Shown: positions 8,889 through 17,722, counted from the first letter of the stretch. The stretch: DNA of 64,000 nt from Halorubellus salinus (GCF_020567525.1 NZ_JAJCVI010000001.1:1-64000); one strand, 5' to 3'. Numbers and translations: made by a program. The notes: a model not told the origin generated them from the sequence alone.

Positions 8889-9197
8889 GTGGACGCCTGG
8901 GATTGCACGGCGTTCCCGAACGGGGGGTCCCGGTTGCCTCCTCCACCCCGCGACCCGTCGAGCGATCGCTGTCCGGCGGTGGGCTGCTCACTTCCGTGCC
9001 TGACCCATTACCACCGACTAACGTCGGGAACGCCGTCCCTGCGGACGACGCCCGACGACCGCCATCCCCGACGGACGAGGCTTCTATGTCAGCTCCCGGG
9101 GCCCGCTCGGGTCTGTCCGCACGCGCCCAGGGTTCAGTCCCCCCTGAAGACCATACCGGGGGTAGCGAGCAGGGCCTAACTGCCCGACCTAGTCCAC
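8889..9197 (-). ncRNA. ffs: signal recognition particle (7S) RNA
   Basis: On the minus strand, the 3' half contains GGTCAGGCACGGAAGTGA immediately followed by GCAGCCCACCGCC (about 8973-9005). This is the universally conserved helix 8/domain IV of SRP RNA that binds SRP54. The 5' part has the Alu-domain pattern GTCGGGCAGTTAGGCCC. The terminal hexamers GTGGAC (9197-9192) and GTCCAC (8894-8889) are complementary and define helix 1, giving about 309 nt, the normal archaeal length. With SRP19 and SRP54 it targets nascent membrane proteins to the translocon. Ends may be off by several bases. Open frames crossing this region are not genes. Confidence 0.95.
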
Positions 9198-9300
9198 TCC
9201 AAGGTAACCGCCTCGCCGGTAAGTGCCTTTCGACTCACTCCGAGAACTCGGTGCCGGCGTCGACGTCGGCGATGCGGTCGACGCCCGCGAACAGAAGGCC

Positions 9301-9744
9301 TCAGGACGCTGGCTCGGGTTTCGGACGGAGGACGCCGATTGCGTCAGCGAACCAGAGTGCCCCGACGAGGATGCCGACCGCGGCGACGAGCAGCACCCAT
9401 CGGTGGTACGCGAGCCACGCTGCCGTCGAGAGACTCCCGACGAGCTCGGCGACCCCGCCGAACGCCCACATCGCCGTCAGGAGCACGACCATGAATCCGA
9501 CGACGAGTGCGACGCCCGCGGCGATATCCGGCGCGGTCCGACCCTGTCGGCCGGCCGCGAGGACGATGAGTGCGACGAGCGCGAGCACCGCGATGTACGG
9601 CGGGCCGACGATCCCGAACTCCGTGTAGTACGTCTGGACGGCACTCCCGGGGACGCCACCCGCGACGTACGGAACGAGCATACCGGCCGCGTACGCGGCC
9701 GCCGACACGACGCCGACCGTCGCCGGCGTTTCCACCTCGACCAT
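9301..9744 (-). CDS. four-helix membrane protein, haloarchaeal hypothetical
   Basis: A 147-residue integral membrane protein with four predicted helices (about 8-28, 50-66, 72-98 and 112-140). An extracytoplasmic loop after helix 1 carries VPGSAVQTYYTEFGI. The start is MVEVETP at 9744, chosen because a TATTTAA box lies 26-32 bases upstream; longer open frames upstream are Arg/Ser-rich. I recognise it only as a conserved type of haloarchaeal membrane protein. It sits between the SRP RNA and a divergent coiled-coil gene and has no functional context. Confidence 0.8.
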   Translation of the reverse strand: MVEVETPATVGVVSAAAYAAGMLVPYVAGGVPGSAVQTYYTEFGIVGPPYIAVLALVALIVLAAGRQGRTAPDIAAGVALVVGFMVVLLTAMWAFGGVAELVGSLSTAAWLAYHRWVLLVAAVGILVGALWFADAIGVLRPKPEPAS

Positions 9745-9769
9745 ACCGGGCACTCCGCCCCCCACCCCG

Positions 9770-9776
9770 TTAAATA
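9770..9776 (-). promoter_or_regulatory. TATA box for the four-helix membrane protein gene
   Basis: TATTTAA on the minus strand (TTAAATA on plus), 26-32 bases ahead of the ATG at 9744, consistent with a leaderless transcript. Confidence 0.6.
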
Positions 9777-9918
9777 CCACGTTGTCGAACCGACGCCCGC
9801 CACCCGGTCGATCGCGCCACCCGCTCGAACTGGCTGCTCGCAGTGAATCGGCTGCTTGCGGTGCGAGCGGCGAACGCGAAGGGGAAGGCACTACTGCGTG
9901 GCTCGCTTGCTCTCGCGC

Positions 9919-10272
9919 ATGGGACTCGGCTCGACCGCAAAGAAGATCCAGACGCTTGCCGACCGAGCTGAACAGTTGTACGTGAAACTGAAGGAGGTCC
10001 ACGAGCGCGTCGTCAGCGTCGAGGACACCGTCGACGACACGCAGGTACGCGTCCAGGAACTGGAGAACGCCGTCGAGCATCAGCGCGTCGTCATCGAGGC
10101 GCTCGCCGAGGACCGCGGCATCGACGTGGAAGCGGTCGTCGCCGAGGCCGCCATCGAGGACGCCGACGACCAGAGCGACGGCGGAACGGCAGCCGAAGCG
10201 AGCGATACCGAAGCGACCGACGGATCGACCGACGACGCGACCGCCGTGACCGACGGGAACTCGAATGCCTGA
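9919..10272 (+). CDS. coiled-coil protein, DUF5798-like
   Basis: A 117-residue protein with the N-terminus MGLGSTAKKIQTLADRAEQL, followed by a continuous amphipathic helix to about residue 75 (VHERVVSVEDTVDDTQVRV, AVEHQRVVIEALAED) that should form a coiled coil. The C-terminal tail from about 88 is disordered and rich in Asp, Thr, Ala and Ser. This pattern matches the small haloarchaeal DUF5798 family as I remember it; the function is unknown. The frame is open from 9856, but the Arg-rich extension does not fit the family. Confidence 0.8.
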   Translation: MGLGSTAKKIQTLADRAEQLYVKLKEVHERVVSVEDTVDDTQVRVQELENAVEHQRVVIEALAEDRGIDVEAVVAEAAIEDADDQSDGGTAAEASDTEATDGSTDDATAVTDGNSNA

Positions 10273-10386
10273 ACCGTCACTGCGGGTCTCGAACGCCCGA
10301 ACCCTCACTGCGAGGCGGGTGCACGACTCGGGGTCGCCTCTCGGAATGAGAAGGACATAACACAGCCGGCAACGTTTGCCACGCTA

Positions 10387-11367
10387 ATGACCACGTACCG
10401 CGAACCCCTCGCCTCGGTGAACGACACCGTCGGCGAGACGCCGCTCGTCCGCGTGCAGGCATCGCCAGACGACGTGCCCGTGTACGCGAAACTCGAATCG
10501 TTCAATCCCGGCGCGAGCATCAAGGACCGCATCGGGAAGTACATGCTCGAAGCGATGCTCGACGACGGGACGCTCGAGCCCGGTGGCACCGTCATCGAAC
10601 CGACCGCCGGCAACACCGGTATCGGGTTCGCGACCGCTGCGACGCAACTGGACGTGCAGGCGATGTTCGTCGTCCCCGAGCGCTTCAGTCTCGAGAAGCA
10701 ACAACTCATGCGCGCGCTCGGCGCCGAAGTCATCAACACGCCGACCGAGGACGGGATGGGTGGTGCTATCGACCGCGCCCACCAGCTCGCCGAGGAGCTC
10801 GACAACGCGGTCGTCCCCCAGCAGTTCAAGAACCCGCTGAACGTCGAAGCGCACTACGAGACGACCGGCCCGGAGGTCCACGAGGCCCTCGACGGCGAGG
10901 TCGGCGCGGTCGTCGCCGGCTGCGGGACCGGCGGCACCCTGATGGGGATGGCGAAGTACCTCCGCGAACGGAACGACGACGTCGTCGTCGCCGCGGTCGA
11001 ACCACGCGGGTCGATGTACTCCGCGTTCTTCGGCGAGGACCCCGAGGAAGACGAGTACAAGATCGAAGGTATCGGGACGCACGACCCGGCGACGAACGAG
11101 CTGTTCGACCCGGACGTCGTCGACGAGCTCCTCGCGTTCGACGACCGCGTCGTCCACGAGGAGATGCAACGCCTCGCCGCCGAGGAAGGCCAACTCGTCG
11201 CGTCCTCGGCTGCCGCGAACAGCCTCGCCGCCCGTGAGATCGCGGAACGTATCGCCGCCGGCGACCTCGACGCCCCCCACGACACCGTCGTCACCGTGTT
11301 CGCTGACTCCAGCGAACGCTACCTCTCGAAGGGCGTCTACCGCGACTTCGAGGAGTGGGAGGGCTGA
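10387..11367 (+). CDS. PLP-dependent cysteine synthase family protein
   Basis: A 326-residue fold-type II PLP enzyme. K46 in PGASIKDRIG is the Schiff-base lysine, EPTAGNTGIG (71-80) is the substrate loop, and AGCGTGGTL (177-185) binds the PLP phosphate. The family makes L-cysteine from O-acetyl- or O-phosphoserine and sulfide, or cystathionine from serine and homocysteine. The substrate loop reads PTAGNTG where bacterial CysK and CysM usually have PTSGNTG, so the exact reaction is uncertain. It is probably transcribed alone; a possible TATA element (ACATAACAC, about 10356-10364) precedes it. Confidence 0.9.
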   Translation: MTTYREPLASVNDTVGETPLVRVQASPDDVPVYAKLESFNPGASIKDRIGKYMLEAMLDDGTLEPGGTVIEPTAGNTGIGFATAATQLDVQAMFVVPERFSLEKQQLMRALGAEVINTPTEDGMGGAIDRAHQLAEELDNAVVPQQFKNPLNVEAHYETTGPEVHEALDGEVGAVVAGCGTGGTLMGMAKYLRERNDDVVVAAVEPRGSMYSAFFGEDPEEDEYKIEGIGTHDPATNELFDPDVVDELLAFDDRVVHEEMQRLAAEEGQLVASSAAANSLAAREIAERIAAGDLDAPHDTVVTVFADSSERYLSKGVYRDFEEWEG

Positions 11368-11412
11368 CCGCGGCGCGAACTCACGGCGCGACGCGGCGGC
11401 TTCGACGCCCGG

Positions 11413-11823
11413 TCAGTCGACGAGCCGCGAGTGCTCGACCTTGATGCACCTGTCCTGGACGAAGTTCCGCCCGGACTCCTCGACGCGACGACCGGCGTCG
11501 TCGTTCGTGATACCGAGTTGCAGCCACACGGTCTCCACGTCCTCACGCTCCAGGACCGCATCCACGATGCCGGGCGCCTCGTCGCCCGGCCGGAACACGT
11601 CCACGACGTCGACGCGACGGTCGACGTCAGCGAGCGAATCCACCGCCTCGATACCGAACACCTCCTCCGCGTACGGGTTCACGGGAATCACGTCGTAGCC
11701 GTGGTCGAGCAGGTACCGCGGCACGTCGTGCGCGGCCTTTCCCGGCGTCGACGAACAGCCGACGACAGCGATAGTCTCCACGTCCAGTACGTCCCGCAAC
11801 GCCGAATCAGTCGAGACGACCAT
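11413..11823 (-). CDS. CoA-binding domain protein
   Basis: A 136-residue Rossmann-fold protein of the CoA_binding family. AVVGCSSTPGKAAHDVPRYL (19-38) carries the nucleotide-binding loop, VIPVNPYAEEVFG the second strand, and LQLGITNDDAG with a final DRCIKVEH the typical ending. Stand-alone members resemble the first domain of acyl-CoA synthetases and bind CoA; their physiological job is largely unknown. The start is the ATG at 11823 (MVVSTDSALRDVLD), where the family begins. Confidence 0.9.
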   Translation of the reverse strand: MVVSTDSALRDVLDVETIAVVGCSSTPGKAAHDVPRYLLDHGYDVIPVNPYAEEVFGIEAVDSLADVDRRVDVVDVFRPGDEAPGIVDAVLEREDVETVWLQLGITNDDAGRRVEESGRNFVQDRCIKVEHSRLVD

Positions 11824-11971
11824 GTCTGGACAGACGCTCACGGACCGCAAAAGGCTAGCGCCGTCGTGCACACCGCGAACCACATCCCGCAGTCCCAGTC
11901 AGCCGAGCCCCTGCACCGTCGGGAAAGGTCCTAGACCGTCGGCCGGTGGCCTGCACCCGTCGGCTGCGACG

Positions 11972-12607
11972 TCAGTTCGTGCTCGGGAAGCCGGCGGTCT
12001 CGATGGTTCGCTCGCCGTCGCCGTCGTCGGTCACCTCGACGACCGCGTCGAACAGTTGCTTGAGCGTGTTCATCGTCTGGTCGTCGTGCGCCGTCGAATC
12101 GATGACGTACACGCCAAGGGCGTCCGCGCTCTGCACGCGCCCCGTGAACACGTGCATGAACCGGAACACGGTCTGGAGGTCCGAGTACATCAACAACGTC
12201 GATATCGAATGCAGGAGGATGCGGTTCTGCTCGTGCCCGCGTACCTGATAGAACTCCTCCAGGAACTCGGACAGCTTGATACCGATCCCGGTCATGTCGA
12301 CCGGCGAGGAAGCATACTTCACGCGTGGATCCTCCCGGACGTTCCCAACCCCGCGTTGTTTCGTCACGCAATCCACGACCCCGACGTCGACGTCCTCGAC
12401 GTCGCCGACGAACCCGGCGTAGTCCTCGAGGACCTTCTCCGCGTCGTCCTTCGTCGTCACCACGATCGACCCTTCCCCGGCTCGCGCCCCAGTCGCCAGA
12501 ATCTCGAACGCGATGTCGCGCTTACCCGTCAATGGCGGCCCAGCGACGAGGAGGTTCGTCCCAGCCGGCAAGGGAGCGTCCGACAGTTCTTCTGGCAGTT
12601 CGTACAT
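11972..12607 (-). CDS. RAD55/KaiC-like RecA-superfamily ATPase
   Basis: A 211-residue single-domain RecA-fold protein with Walker A GPPLTGK (23-29). The stretch RILLHSISTLLMYSD (about 129-143) aligns with Walker B, but histidine stands where most RecA/KaiC proteins have aspartate. Haloarchaea carry many short RAD55/KaiC-like ATPases, several tied to signalling or transcription rather than recombination. No DNA-binding extension is present. The gene lies downstream of the lipid prenyltransferase gene on the same strand, with 150 A+T-richer bases between, so it probably has its own promoter. Confidence 0.8.
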   Translation of the reverse strand: MYELPEELSDAPLPAGTNLLVAGPPLTGKRDIAFEILATGARAGEGSIVVTTKDDAEKVLEDYAGFVGDVEDVDVGVVDCVTKQRGVGNVREDPRVKYASSPVDMTGIGIKLSEFLEEFYQVRGHEQNRILLHSISTLLMYSDLQTVFRFMHVFTGRVQSADALGVYVIDSTAHDDQTMNTLKQLFDAVVEVTDDGDGERTIETAGFPSTN

Positions 12608-12757
12608 GGCGAATGACTATCGCAGCAGACGTCGCCCCACCACGGCGCGCCCACCGCGCTTCGGTTGATAAGAGAATACAGTATCCAGCATATAGAAGTT
12701 TTGATTGGGTCACTTAGCCCGCTGACAGGAGGAGTGGCGTCGGTCGCTGGAACCCAC

Positions 12758-13615
12758 TCACGTCGGGACGATTCCCGACGGTGCGACCCGACCGACGAGG
12801 AACGCCACGACCGCCAGGAACTGCGCGTACTTCAGGTGCGTCTGGCCGAGCGTCGCGTCCTCGTACGCCTCGAAGGCCGCGTACAGCATCGCCACGTCAG
12901 CGGGAACGACGAGCGCGAGGTACGCAGCTCCGAACGTCCCGAGCACGAACGGAATCGGGCTCGCAGCGACCGCCACCACCAGCGCGACCGTCGCGACGTG
13001 CAACGCCGTTCGTTCACCCGCCGCTATCGGGAGCGTCCGCAATCCCTCCTCGCGATCGCCAGCCACGTCCTCGACGTCCTTGATTATCTCGCGGCTCAAC
13101 GTCGACAGCGCCGCAAGCACGAACAACACACCGGGAGCGAGCGGCGCCTCCACCGCCGCACCACCGAACAGGAACGTACTCCCCGTGAGGTACGCGACGA
13201 CGAGATTCCCCACCCCCGGCAAGCCCTTGAACCACTCCGTGTACGCGATCAACGCCAGGAGATTCACCACCGCGATACCGATAGCGAGAACCGGGAGGAC
13301 GGCCGCGGCGACGACCGCACCGACGAACAGCACCGCACTCCACGCCAACGCCCCACGCGCACTCACCGCACCACGCGGAATCGCGCGCTCCGGCCGATTC
13401 ACCGCGTCTATCTCCCGGTCGAAGTAATCGTTGATCGCCATCCCCGCTCCCGTCGCGAACACTGTCGCCGCAACCGCCGCACTCGCCGCCACCGGCCGCC
13501 CAGCGACCCCACCCGCGACGAACGCCCCCAGGAACGTCAACACGCCCGCCGCGACCGAGTTCGACGGTCGCGTCAACTCCACCAACCCACGACCCGTCTC
13601 GACGACACTCGACAT
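12758..13615 (-). CDS. digeranylgeranylglyceryl phosphate synthase (UbiA family)
   Basis: A 285-residue membrane prenyltransferase with about eight or nine helices and the two Asp-rich motifs of the UbiA superfamily: N62-D63-x2-D66-x3-D70 (INDYFDREIDAVNRPERAI) and D180-x2-D183-x3-D187 (REIIKDVEDVAGD). Length and motifs fit the archaeal enzyme that adds the second geranylgeranyl chain to geranylgeranylglyceryl phosphate, a committed step of ether-lipid synthesis at the membrane. The start is the ATG at 13615 (MSSVVETGRGLVELTRPSNS). A T-rich element about 25-30 bases upstream could be its TATA box. Confidence 0.9.
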   Translation of the reverse strand: MSSVVETGRGLVELTRPSNSVAAGVLTFLGAFVAGGVAGRPVAASAAVAATVFATGAGMAINDYFDREIDAVNRPERAIPRGAVSARGALAWSAVLFVGAVVAAAVLPVLAIGIAVVNLLALIAYTEWFKGLPGVGNLVVAYLTGSTFLFGGAAVEAPLAPGVLFVLAALSTLSREIIKDVEDVAGDREEGLRTLPIAAGERTALHVATVALVVAVAASPIPFVLGTFGAAYLALVVPADVAMLYAAFEAYEDATLGQTHLKYAQFLAVVAFLVGRVAPSGIVPT

Positions 13616-13674
13616 ACCCCAGTCCACCCACGGCCCCCCAAAAAGCACCCCGATTCCGCCCCGAAACCACATCA

Positions 13675-13680
13675 TTTAAA
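13675..13680 (+). promoter_or_regulatory. TATA box for tRNA-Arg
   Basis: TTTAAA, 28-33 bases before the first base of the tRNA. This is the usual position for haloarchaeal tRNA promoters. The element is palindromic and could also contribute to the divergent prenyltransferase gene, though it is about 60 bases from that start codon. Confidence 0.7.
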
Positions 13681-13707
13681 TCGCTCTGCCAACTCCCGAT
13701 AGACACA

Positions 13708-13782
13708 GGGCGCTTAGCTCAGCCTGGACAGAGTACTTGGCTTCGGACCAAGCTGCCGCGGGTTCAAATCCTGCAGCGCCCA
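13708..13782 (+). tRNA. tRNA-Arg (anticodon TCG)
   Basis: A 75-nt cloverleaf. The acceptor GGGCGCT pairs perfectly with AGCGCCC, the D stem is GCTC/GAGT, and the anticodon stem CTTGG/CCAAG encloses the loop CTTCGGA with anticodon TCG. The T arm is GCGGG-TTCAAAT-CCTGC, and the discriminator is A. It decodes CGA arginine codons. No intron is present and the CCA tail is not encoded. Confidence 0.96.
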
Positions 13783-13930
13783 TGATTCTCGCGAGCAACG
13801 AAGCGATGAGCGAGCTCTGGCTGCGAGGGATTTGAATCAGGGAGTTGTGGGGTGTTATAGTGTCGACGTCCTTCCAGTCGTGAGTGAGATGAGGAGCGGA
13901 ACGTGTTGCTACCGGGGACGTGGTGGGTGA

Positions 13931-16900
13931 CTACTGCGCGGCGTCCGCGACGCGAGCTGCTGGCTGGGACCCACGGGTCGGTCCGGGGTCGGTGGCGGCG
14001 ATGGCTCGCGGGGCGCTACCGGGTTGGACGGCGGCTGCGGTCACCGAGGAACTGGATTCGTTCCCGACCTCGACGTTGTTCTCGTTGATCTCGACGACGT
14101 AACTGTTGTTCGTGGACGGGTTGCCAGGGGCGGAGTCCGGGTCGTCTGCCGGATCGTCGGACACCGTCGGGTCGACGTCGTAGTCGACGCTGGTGTCGTA
14201 CGCTTCGAAGTGAAGGACGACGTAGTCGGTGTCGTCGTTCGAGCTGTTCGTCTTCACGACGATGACGGCGTCGTTCTCGCCGAGGTCGAACGCGTTGCCG
14301 CTCGAATCGAGGAGCGTCTTGCCGGTGTCGGCCTCGTACTCCTCGATGACCTGCGTGAACGTCTGGTCCTTGAACCAGCCGCCCTCGAACGTGGCGCTGC
14401 TGGGAACCGATTCGCCGTCGACGTAGATCTTGTGCGTCGAGTCGTCCGCGTTCCCGACGTCGTCGAACACGCCGCTGGTCGAGTCACAGACGACCTCCTC
14501 GTAGGTCTCGCCGTCCGGCCCGGTGGTGGTGTCGAACGTCGAGTTCCCGCTACAGGACTGCGTCGTCGCTCGCGCACTGACGAGCGTCCCGACGTACTCC
14601 TCTATCTCGTCGTCGCTCGCACCCTGGAGGCTCGCGATGTCGATCTCCTTCGACGGCCGCGTGCTGTCGGTCGGGTCGTTCGCGTTCCCCGAGAGCGTCA
14701 CCGAGCTGGTGCCGACCTCGACCTCCACGGTCGTGTTCTTGTACTCGATGACGTTGACCCGACGGTCGGTGACGGACCCGGCTATCTTCTGGAAGGTCTC
14801 CTCCAGCTTGTTTGCGTCGCCAACCTTCGAGAAGTTCCCGCCGGTCTCATCTGCTATGTCCTCCAACAGGTCGTCATCACTCCCCGGTCCGAGGCCGACG
14901 GTCTGGACCGTAATGCTATCGTCAAGATCTTCTGCGGCTTCAAAGGGATCTTGGTCATAATCTGGCTGGCCATCAGTGAGGAGAACCATCACCTTCTCTT
15001 CGTTGTCGCCATCGAGCAACTCTTGACCACCCAGCGCTATTGCGGTTTCCATCGGCGTGCCACCGCTTGAGCGGAGCGTGAGACTGGAGTTTGCACCATC
15101 AAACAGCGCGCCCTCGCTCCCGATTTGATGCACAAGACGGGCGTCATTTCTTTCCCCGCCAGAGAACTCGACGACGCCAACCCTGTCGCCACGGGACGAG
15201 TTGAGATATCCAATAAAGTCCTGCATCGCGTCCTCACGGGTGTCGTTCGGATCATTCCCTATGATGTGCTGTTCGGCGTAATCCCAGTTCTCGGAGCTAA
15301 CCGTCTCACCGGGGAAGAACCACTCGGTGCTTGGATCCCCTTCGTCACCGTCTGCGTCTTGTTTCGCAAGCCAGACCTCTCCTTCGTCGACCGTATAGGT
15401 CCTTTCGGAGACAGAAGTGGTTCGTCGGACCGCGATGAAGTTGACATTGCCTCTTTCGTCAAAGTCGACTTCTTCTCCCGGCTCAAACATCTCGATGTCG
15501 TCGTTCCCCCTCCCGGGGCGGTCCGTATAAACTTGCCAGACTTCTCCTTCTGGGACGGTTTCTTCCCCGTCTGGATTGTCGACGTACGAGGCATCTTCAT
15601 CCAGCACCCAACTGGACCAACTACCATAGTTTGGTTCGAGGGAGACCAAACTTGAGCCATACCCCGTGTGTTCCGGATTCCCCATCGACCCTGAGTCGTC
15701 GATGACGAAGACGACGTCGAGCGGTTCGCGTTCGCCGACCTCGCGGATGACGGTCTTGTTGTCGGCGACCATCGACCCGACGACGGTGAGCTTCGCGGTG
15801 GACTGGTTGACGACGAGGGCGTTCGCGTCCTCGTCCTCGGTGACGGCGCCGCAGCCGTTCACGCCGCTCCCGTCGCTGTTCTCGCATTCGTCGACGGCGT
15901 CCGGCACGCCGTCGTCGTCGTCGTCGGGCGCGGGCATCGCGGACTCGTTCGTGGACTTCGGTCCGCTGTCCTTCGCGGCGAGGTCGTAGTGGACCTGCGT
16001 GCCCTTGTTCACGATGACCTTGCCGCCGACGACGGCGCCGTACACTTCGGCCGCCTCGGTCGGCGAGCCCTGGCGGAGTGCGACGTCACCGCCCGTCGGC
16101 GTGTAGAGGACGCCCGTGAACTCGGTGTCCTTCTCGAACGTGACGTCGGACCCGCTGTGGACGTACATCCGGACGCGCGTCGAGTCGTTGTTGGGGTTCG
16201 ACGCGCCATCGTCGAACACCTTCACCTCGTTGTCCAGCGCGACGTCTCCTTTGACGAAGAACCGGACCTGGCCGTCGCCGCGGACCTCGATTCGGCTCTC
16301 GCTATCGATGGGGCCGTCGACGACGACGACGATGTCGCCGTCGGTCGTGTCGAAGACGACCTTCTCGTCGTCGGCGACGTCGAACGAGAAGTCCTGCGTG
16401 TAGTAGATGCCATGCGTGACCGTGCCGGCGTGGACCTCGCCGCGCCCGGTCTTGAAGACGTTCGTCTCCGTGTTGTTGTTCACGTCGGGGTCCTGCGCGT
16501 TCGCGATCGCGTTCTGGATGTCGCTGTCGGGCGAGACGACGCCGTCGGGAACGAACCCGAAGCCGCGCTTGAACTGGCCGGTCACGGTGTAGTGGTTCCC
16601 GCTCCGCGAGCCGTTGTAGACGACGTTCCCTTCGACGTAGACGGGTTCAGCATTGCTGCCCTGGAGTTTGACGTCGCCGTCAGCGAAGACGTCGCCGTAT
16701 ATCTCGGTGTTCTGCTTGATCCTGATCTTCCCGTCGTTGACGACCACTGCCTCCGAGCCGCTCGCGACCGTGTAGGGGTTCTCGCTCGAATCGTAACTGT
16801 CCACTATCGTGGGCCGATGTGCGCCGGAGCTGCTCTGGAACTTCAGTTCGTCCTGGGAACTCCAGATGGCTGCACGCACCGTCGCCCCTGCGACGGTGTA

Positions 16901-17722
16901 CTCGCCGGTCTCCGGTCCGGGAGAGGACGTCGCCGAGTCGTTCCGACCGAGCTCGACGACGTAGGACGCCGTTCGCGTGCTCGGATCGGAGTTGTTCGCG
17001 ATGACGTGCTCCTCGCCGAACTCGTTATCGAAGTACTGGATCCAGCCGCTGTAGTACGGGCTGTCCTCGACGGTGACGGTGAGGTTGTCGACGTGAGCGA
17101 CTGAACCGGAGCCACCTGCCAGACAGAGGTCCTCCTCGAGGTCGTCGTTCCGTTTCCGGGTCGCCTGAGCGGTGACCTCGTCACTGCCGTCGATGTCGCC
17201 GCTGACGTTCACGACCGGGAACCGGATGGTCTGGACCGTCTCGTTGTTGATCTGCTGGCTACGGTACTCGAGCGTCGGGGACTGGACGACGGTCACGCTC
17301 GACCCCTGCTTCTTGAACACGCCACCCGCCTGGTAGGCGACGGTGGTCCCGTCGTCGTTCTCGTAGACGATCGACCCGAGTTCCATCTCGTGCGTGCACG
17401 ACGAATTCTGATTTATTTGAAAACGAAGCCGCCCCTGTTCCTCGATTGCCACCTCGTTGGGGTCCTTCCCGCTCAGGTCGAACGACGTCACGGTCCCGTT
17501 ACCCTTGAACGAGAGCGTCGAGAGCTTCGAGCTCACCTCCTGGAGCGAGGTCTCGGCGGTGTCGACCTCGGAGGCCGATTGGACGGATTGTTTCGCGTCC
17601 ATGCCGGCCCAGAAGATGATGCCGGCTCCCGCGATGACGAGCCCGAACAGGAGGACGAGACCGACAATCGCGGACGCTGCTCGATTGTCGCTCCGGGCTC
17701 CGGGGGGGAGAGTTGAATACAT
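13931..17722 (-). CDS. pilin-like N-terminus / von Willebrand A domain giant surface protein
   Basis: A 1263-residue exported protein. Residues 11-40 (SDNRAASAIVGLVLLFGLVI, then AGAGIIFW) resemble archaeal type IV pilin-like leaders. Residues about 300-650 hold beta-rich surface sequence, including GDVFADGDVKLQG and YVEGNVVYNG, and about 638-665 carry an Asp-rich calcium-repeat-like run (DDDDDGVPDAVDECENSDG). A vWA domain follows with the MIDAS start VIDDSGSMG (about 672-680), then ARLVHQIGS, GGTPMETAIALGG, VMVLLTDGQPD and VQTVGLGPG. About 140 residues (692-828) split the domain just after the MIDAS motif. The C-terminus is acidic, with a short Ala/Pro/Arg tail. vWA domains bind partners through a metal ion, so surface adhesion is a reasonable inference. 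No operon partner is adjacent. Confidence 0.85.
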   Translation of the reverse strand: MYSTLPPGARSDNRAASAIVGLVLLFGLVIAGAGIIFWAGMDAKQSVQSASEVDTAETSLQEVSSKLSTLSFKGNGTVTSFDLSGKDPNEVAIEEQGRLRFQINQNSSCTHEMELGSIVYENDDGTTVAYQAGGVFKKQGSSVTVVQSPTLEYRSQQINNETVQTIRFPVVNVSGDIDGSDEVTAQATRKRNDDLEEDLCLAGGSGSVAHVDNLTVTVEDSPYYSGWIQYFDNEFGEEHVIANNSDPSTRTASYVVELGRNDSATSSPGPETGEYTVAGATVRAAIWSSQDELKFQSSSGAHRPTIVDSYDSSENPYTVASGSEAVVVNDGKIRIKQNTEIYGDVFADGDVKLQGSNAEPVYVEGNVVYNGSRSGNHYTVTGQFKRGFGFVPDGVVSPDSDIQNAIANAQDPDVNNNTETNVFKTGRGEVHAGTVTHGIYYTQDFSFDVADDEKVVFDTTDGDIVVVVDGPIDSESRIEVRGDGQVRFFVKGDVALDNEVKVFDDGASNPNNDSTRVRMYVHSGSDVTFEKDTEFTGVLYTPTGGDVALRQGSPTEAAEVYGAVVGGKVIVNKGTQVHYDLAAKDSGPKSTNESAMPAPDDDDDGVPDAVDECENSDGSGVNGCGAVTEDEDANALVVNQSTAKLTVVGSMVADNKTVIREVGEREPLDVVFVIDDSGSMGNPEHTGYGSSLVSLEPNYGSWSSWVLDEDASYVDNPDGEETVPEGEVWQVYTDRPGRGNDDIEMFEPGEEVDFDERGNVNFIAVRRTTSVSERTYTVDEGEVWLAKQDADGDEGDPSTEWFFPGETVSSENWDYAEQHIIGNDPNDTREDAMQDFIGYLNSSRGDRVGVVEFSGGERNDARLVHQIGSEGALFDGANSSLTLRSSGGTPMETAIALGGQELLDGDNEEKVMVLLTDGQPDYDQDPFEAAEDLDDSITVQTVGLGPGSDDDLLEDIADETGGNFSKVGDANKLEETFQKIAGSVTDRRVNVIEYKNTTVEVEVGTSSVTLSGNANDPTDSTRPSKEIDIASLQGASDDEIEEYVGTLVSARATTQSCSGNSTFDTTTGPDGETYEEVVCDSTSGVFDDVGNADDSTHKIYVDGESVPSSATFEGGWFKDQTFTQVIEEYEADTGKTLLDSSGNAFDLGENDAVIVVKTNSSNDDTDYVVLHFEAYDTSVDYDVDPTVSDDPADDPDSAPGNPSTNNSYVVEINENNVEVGNESSSSVTAAAVQPGSAPRAIAATDPGPTRGSQPAARVADAAQ

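Noticed and set aside
8903-9628. Plus-strand open frame across the SRP RNA
   Set aside because: The region is a structured RNA on the minus strand with the conserved SRP54-binding domain; the frame has no protein-like pattern.
9223-9846. Plus-strand Arg/Asp/Pro-rich frame opposite the four-helix membrane protein
   Set aside because: The minus-strand gene has clean hydrophobic helices and a well-placed TATA box; the plus frame is its shadow.
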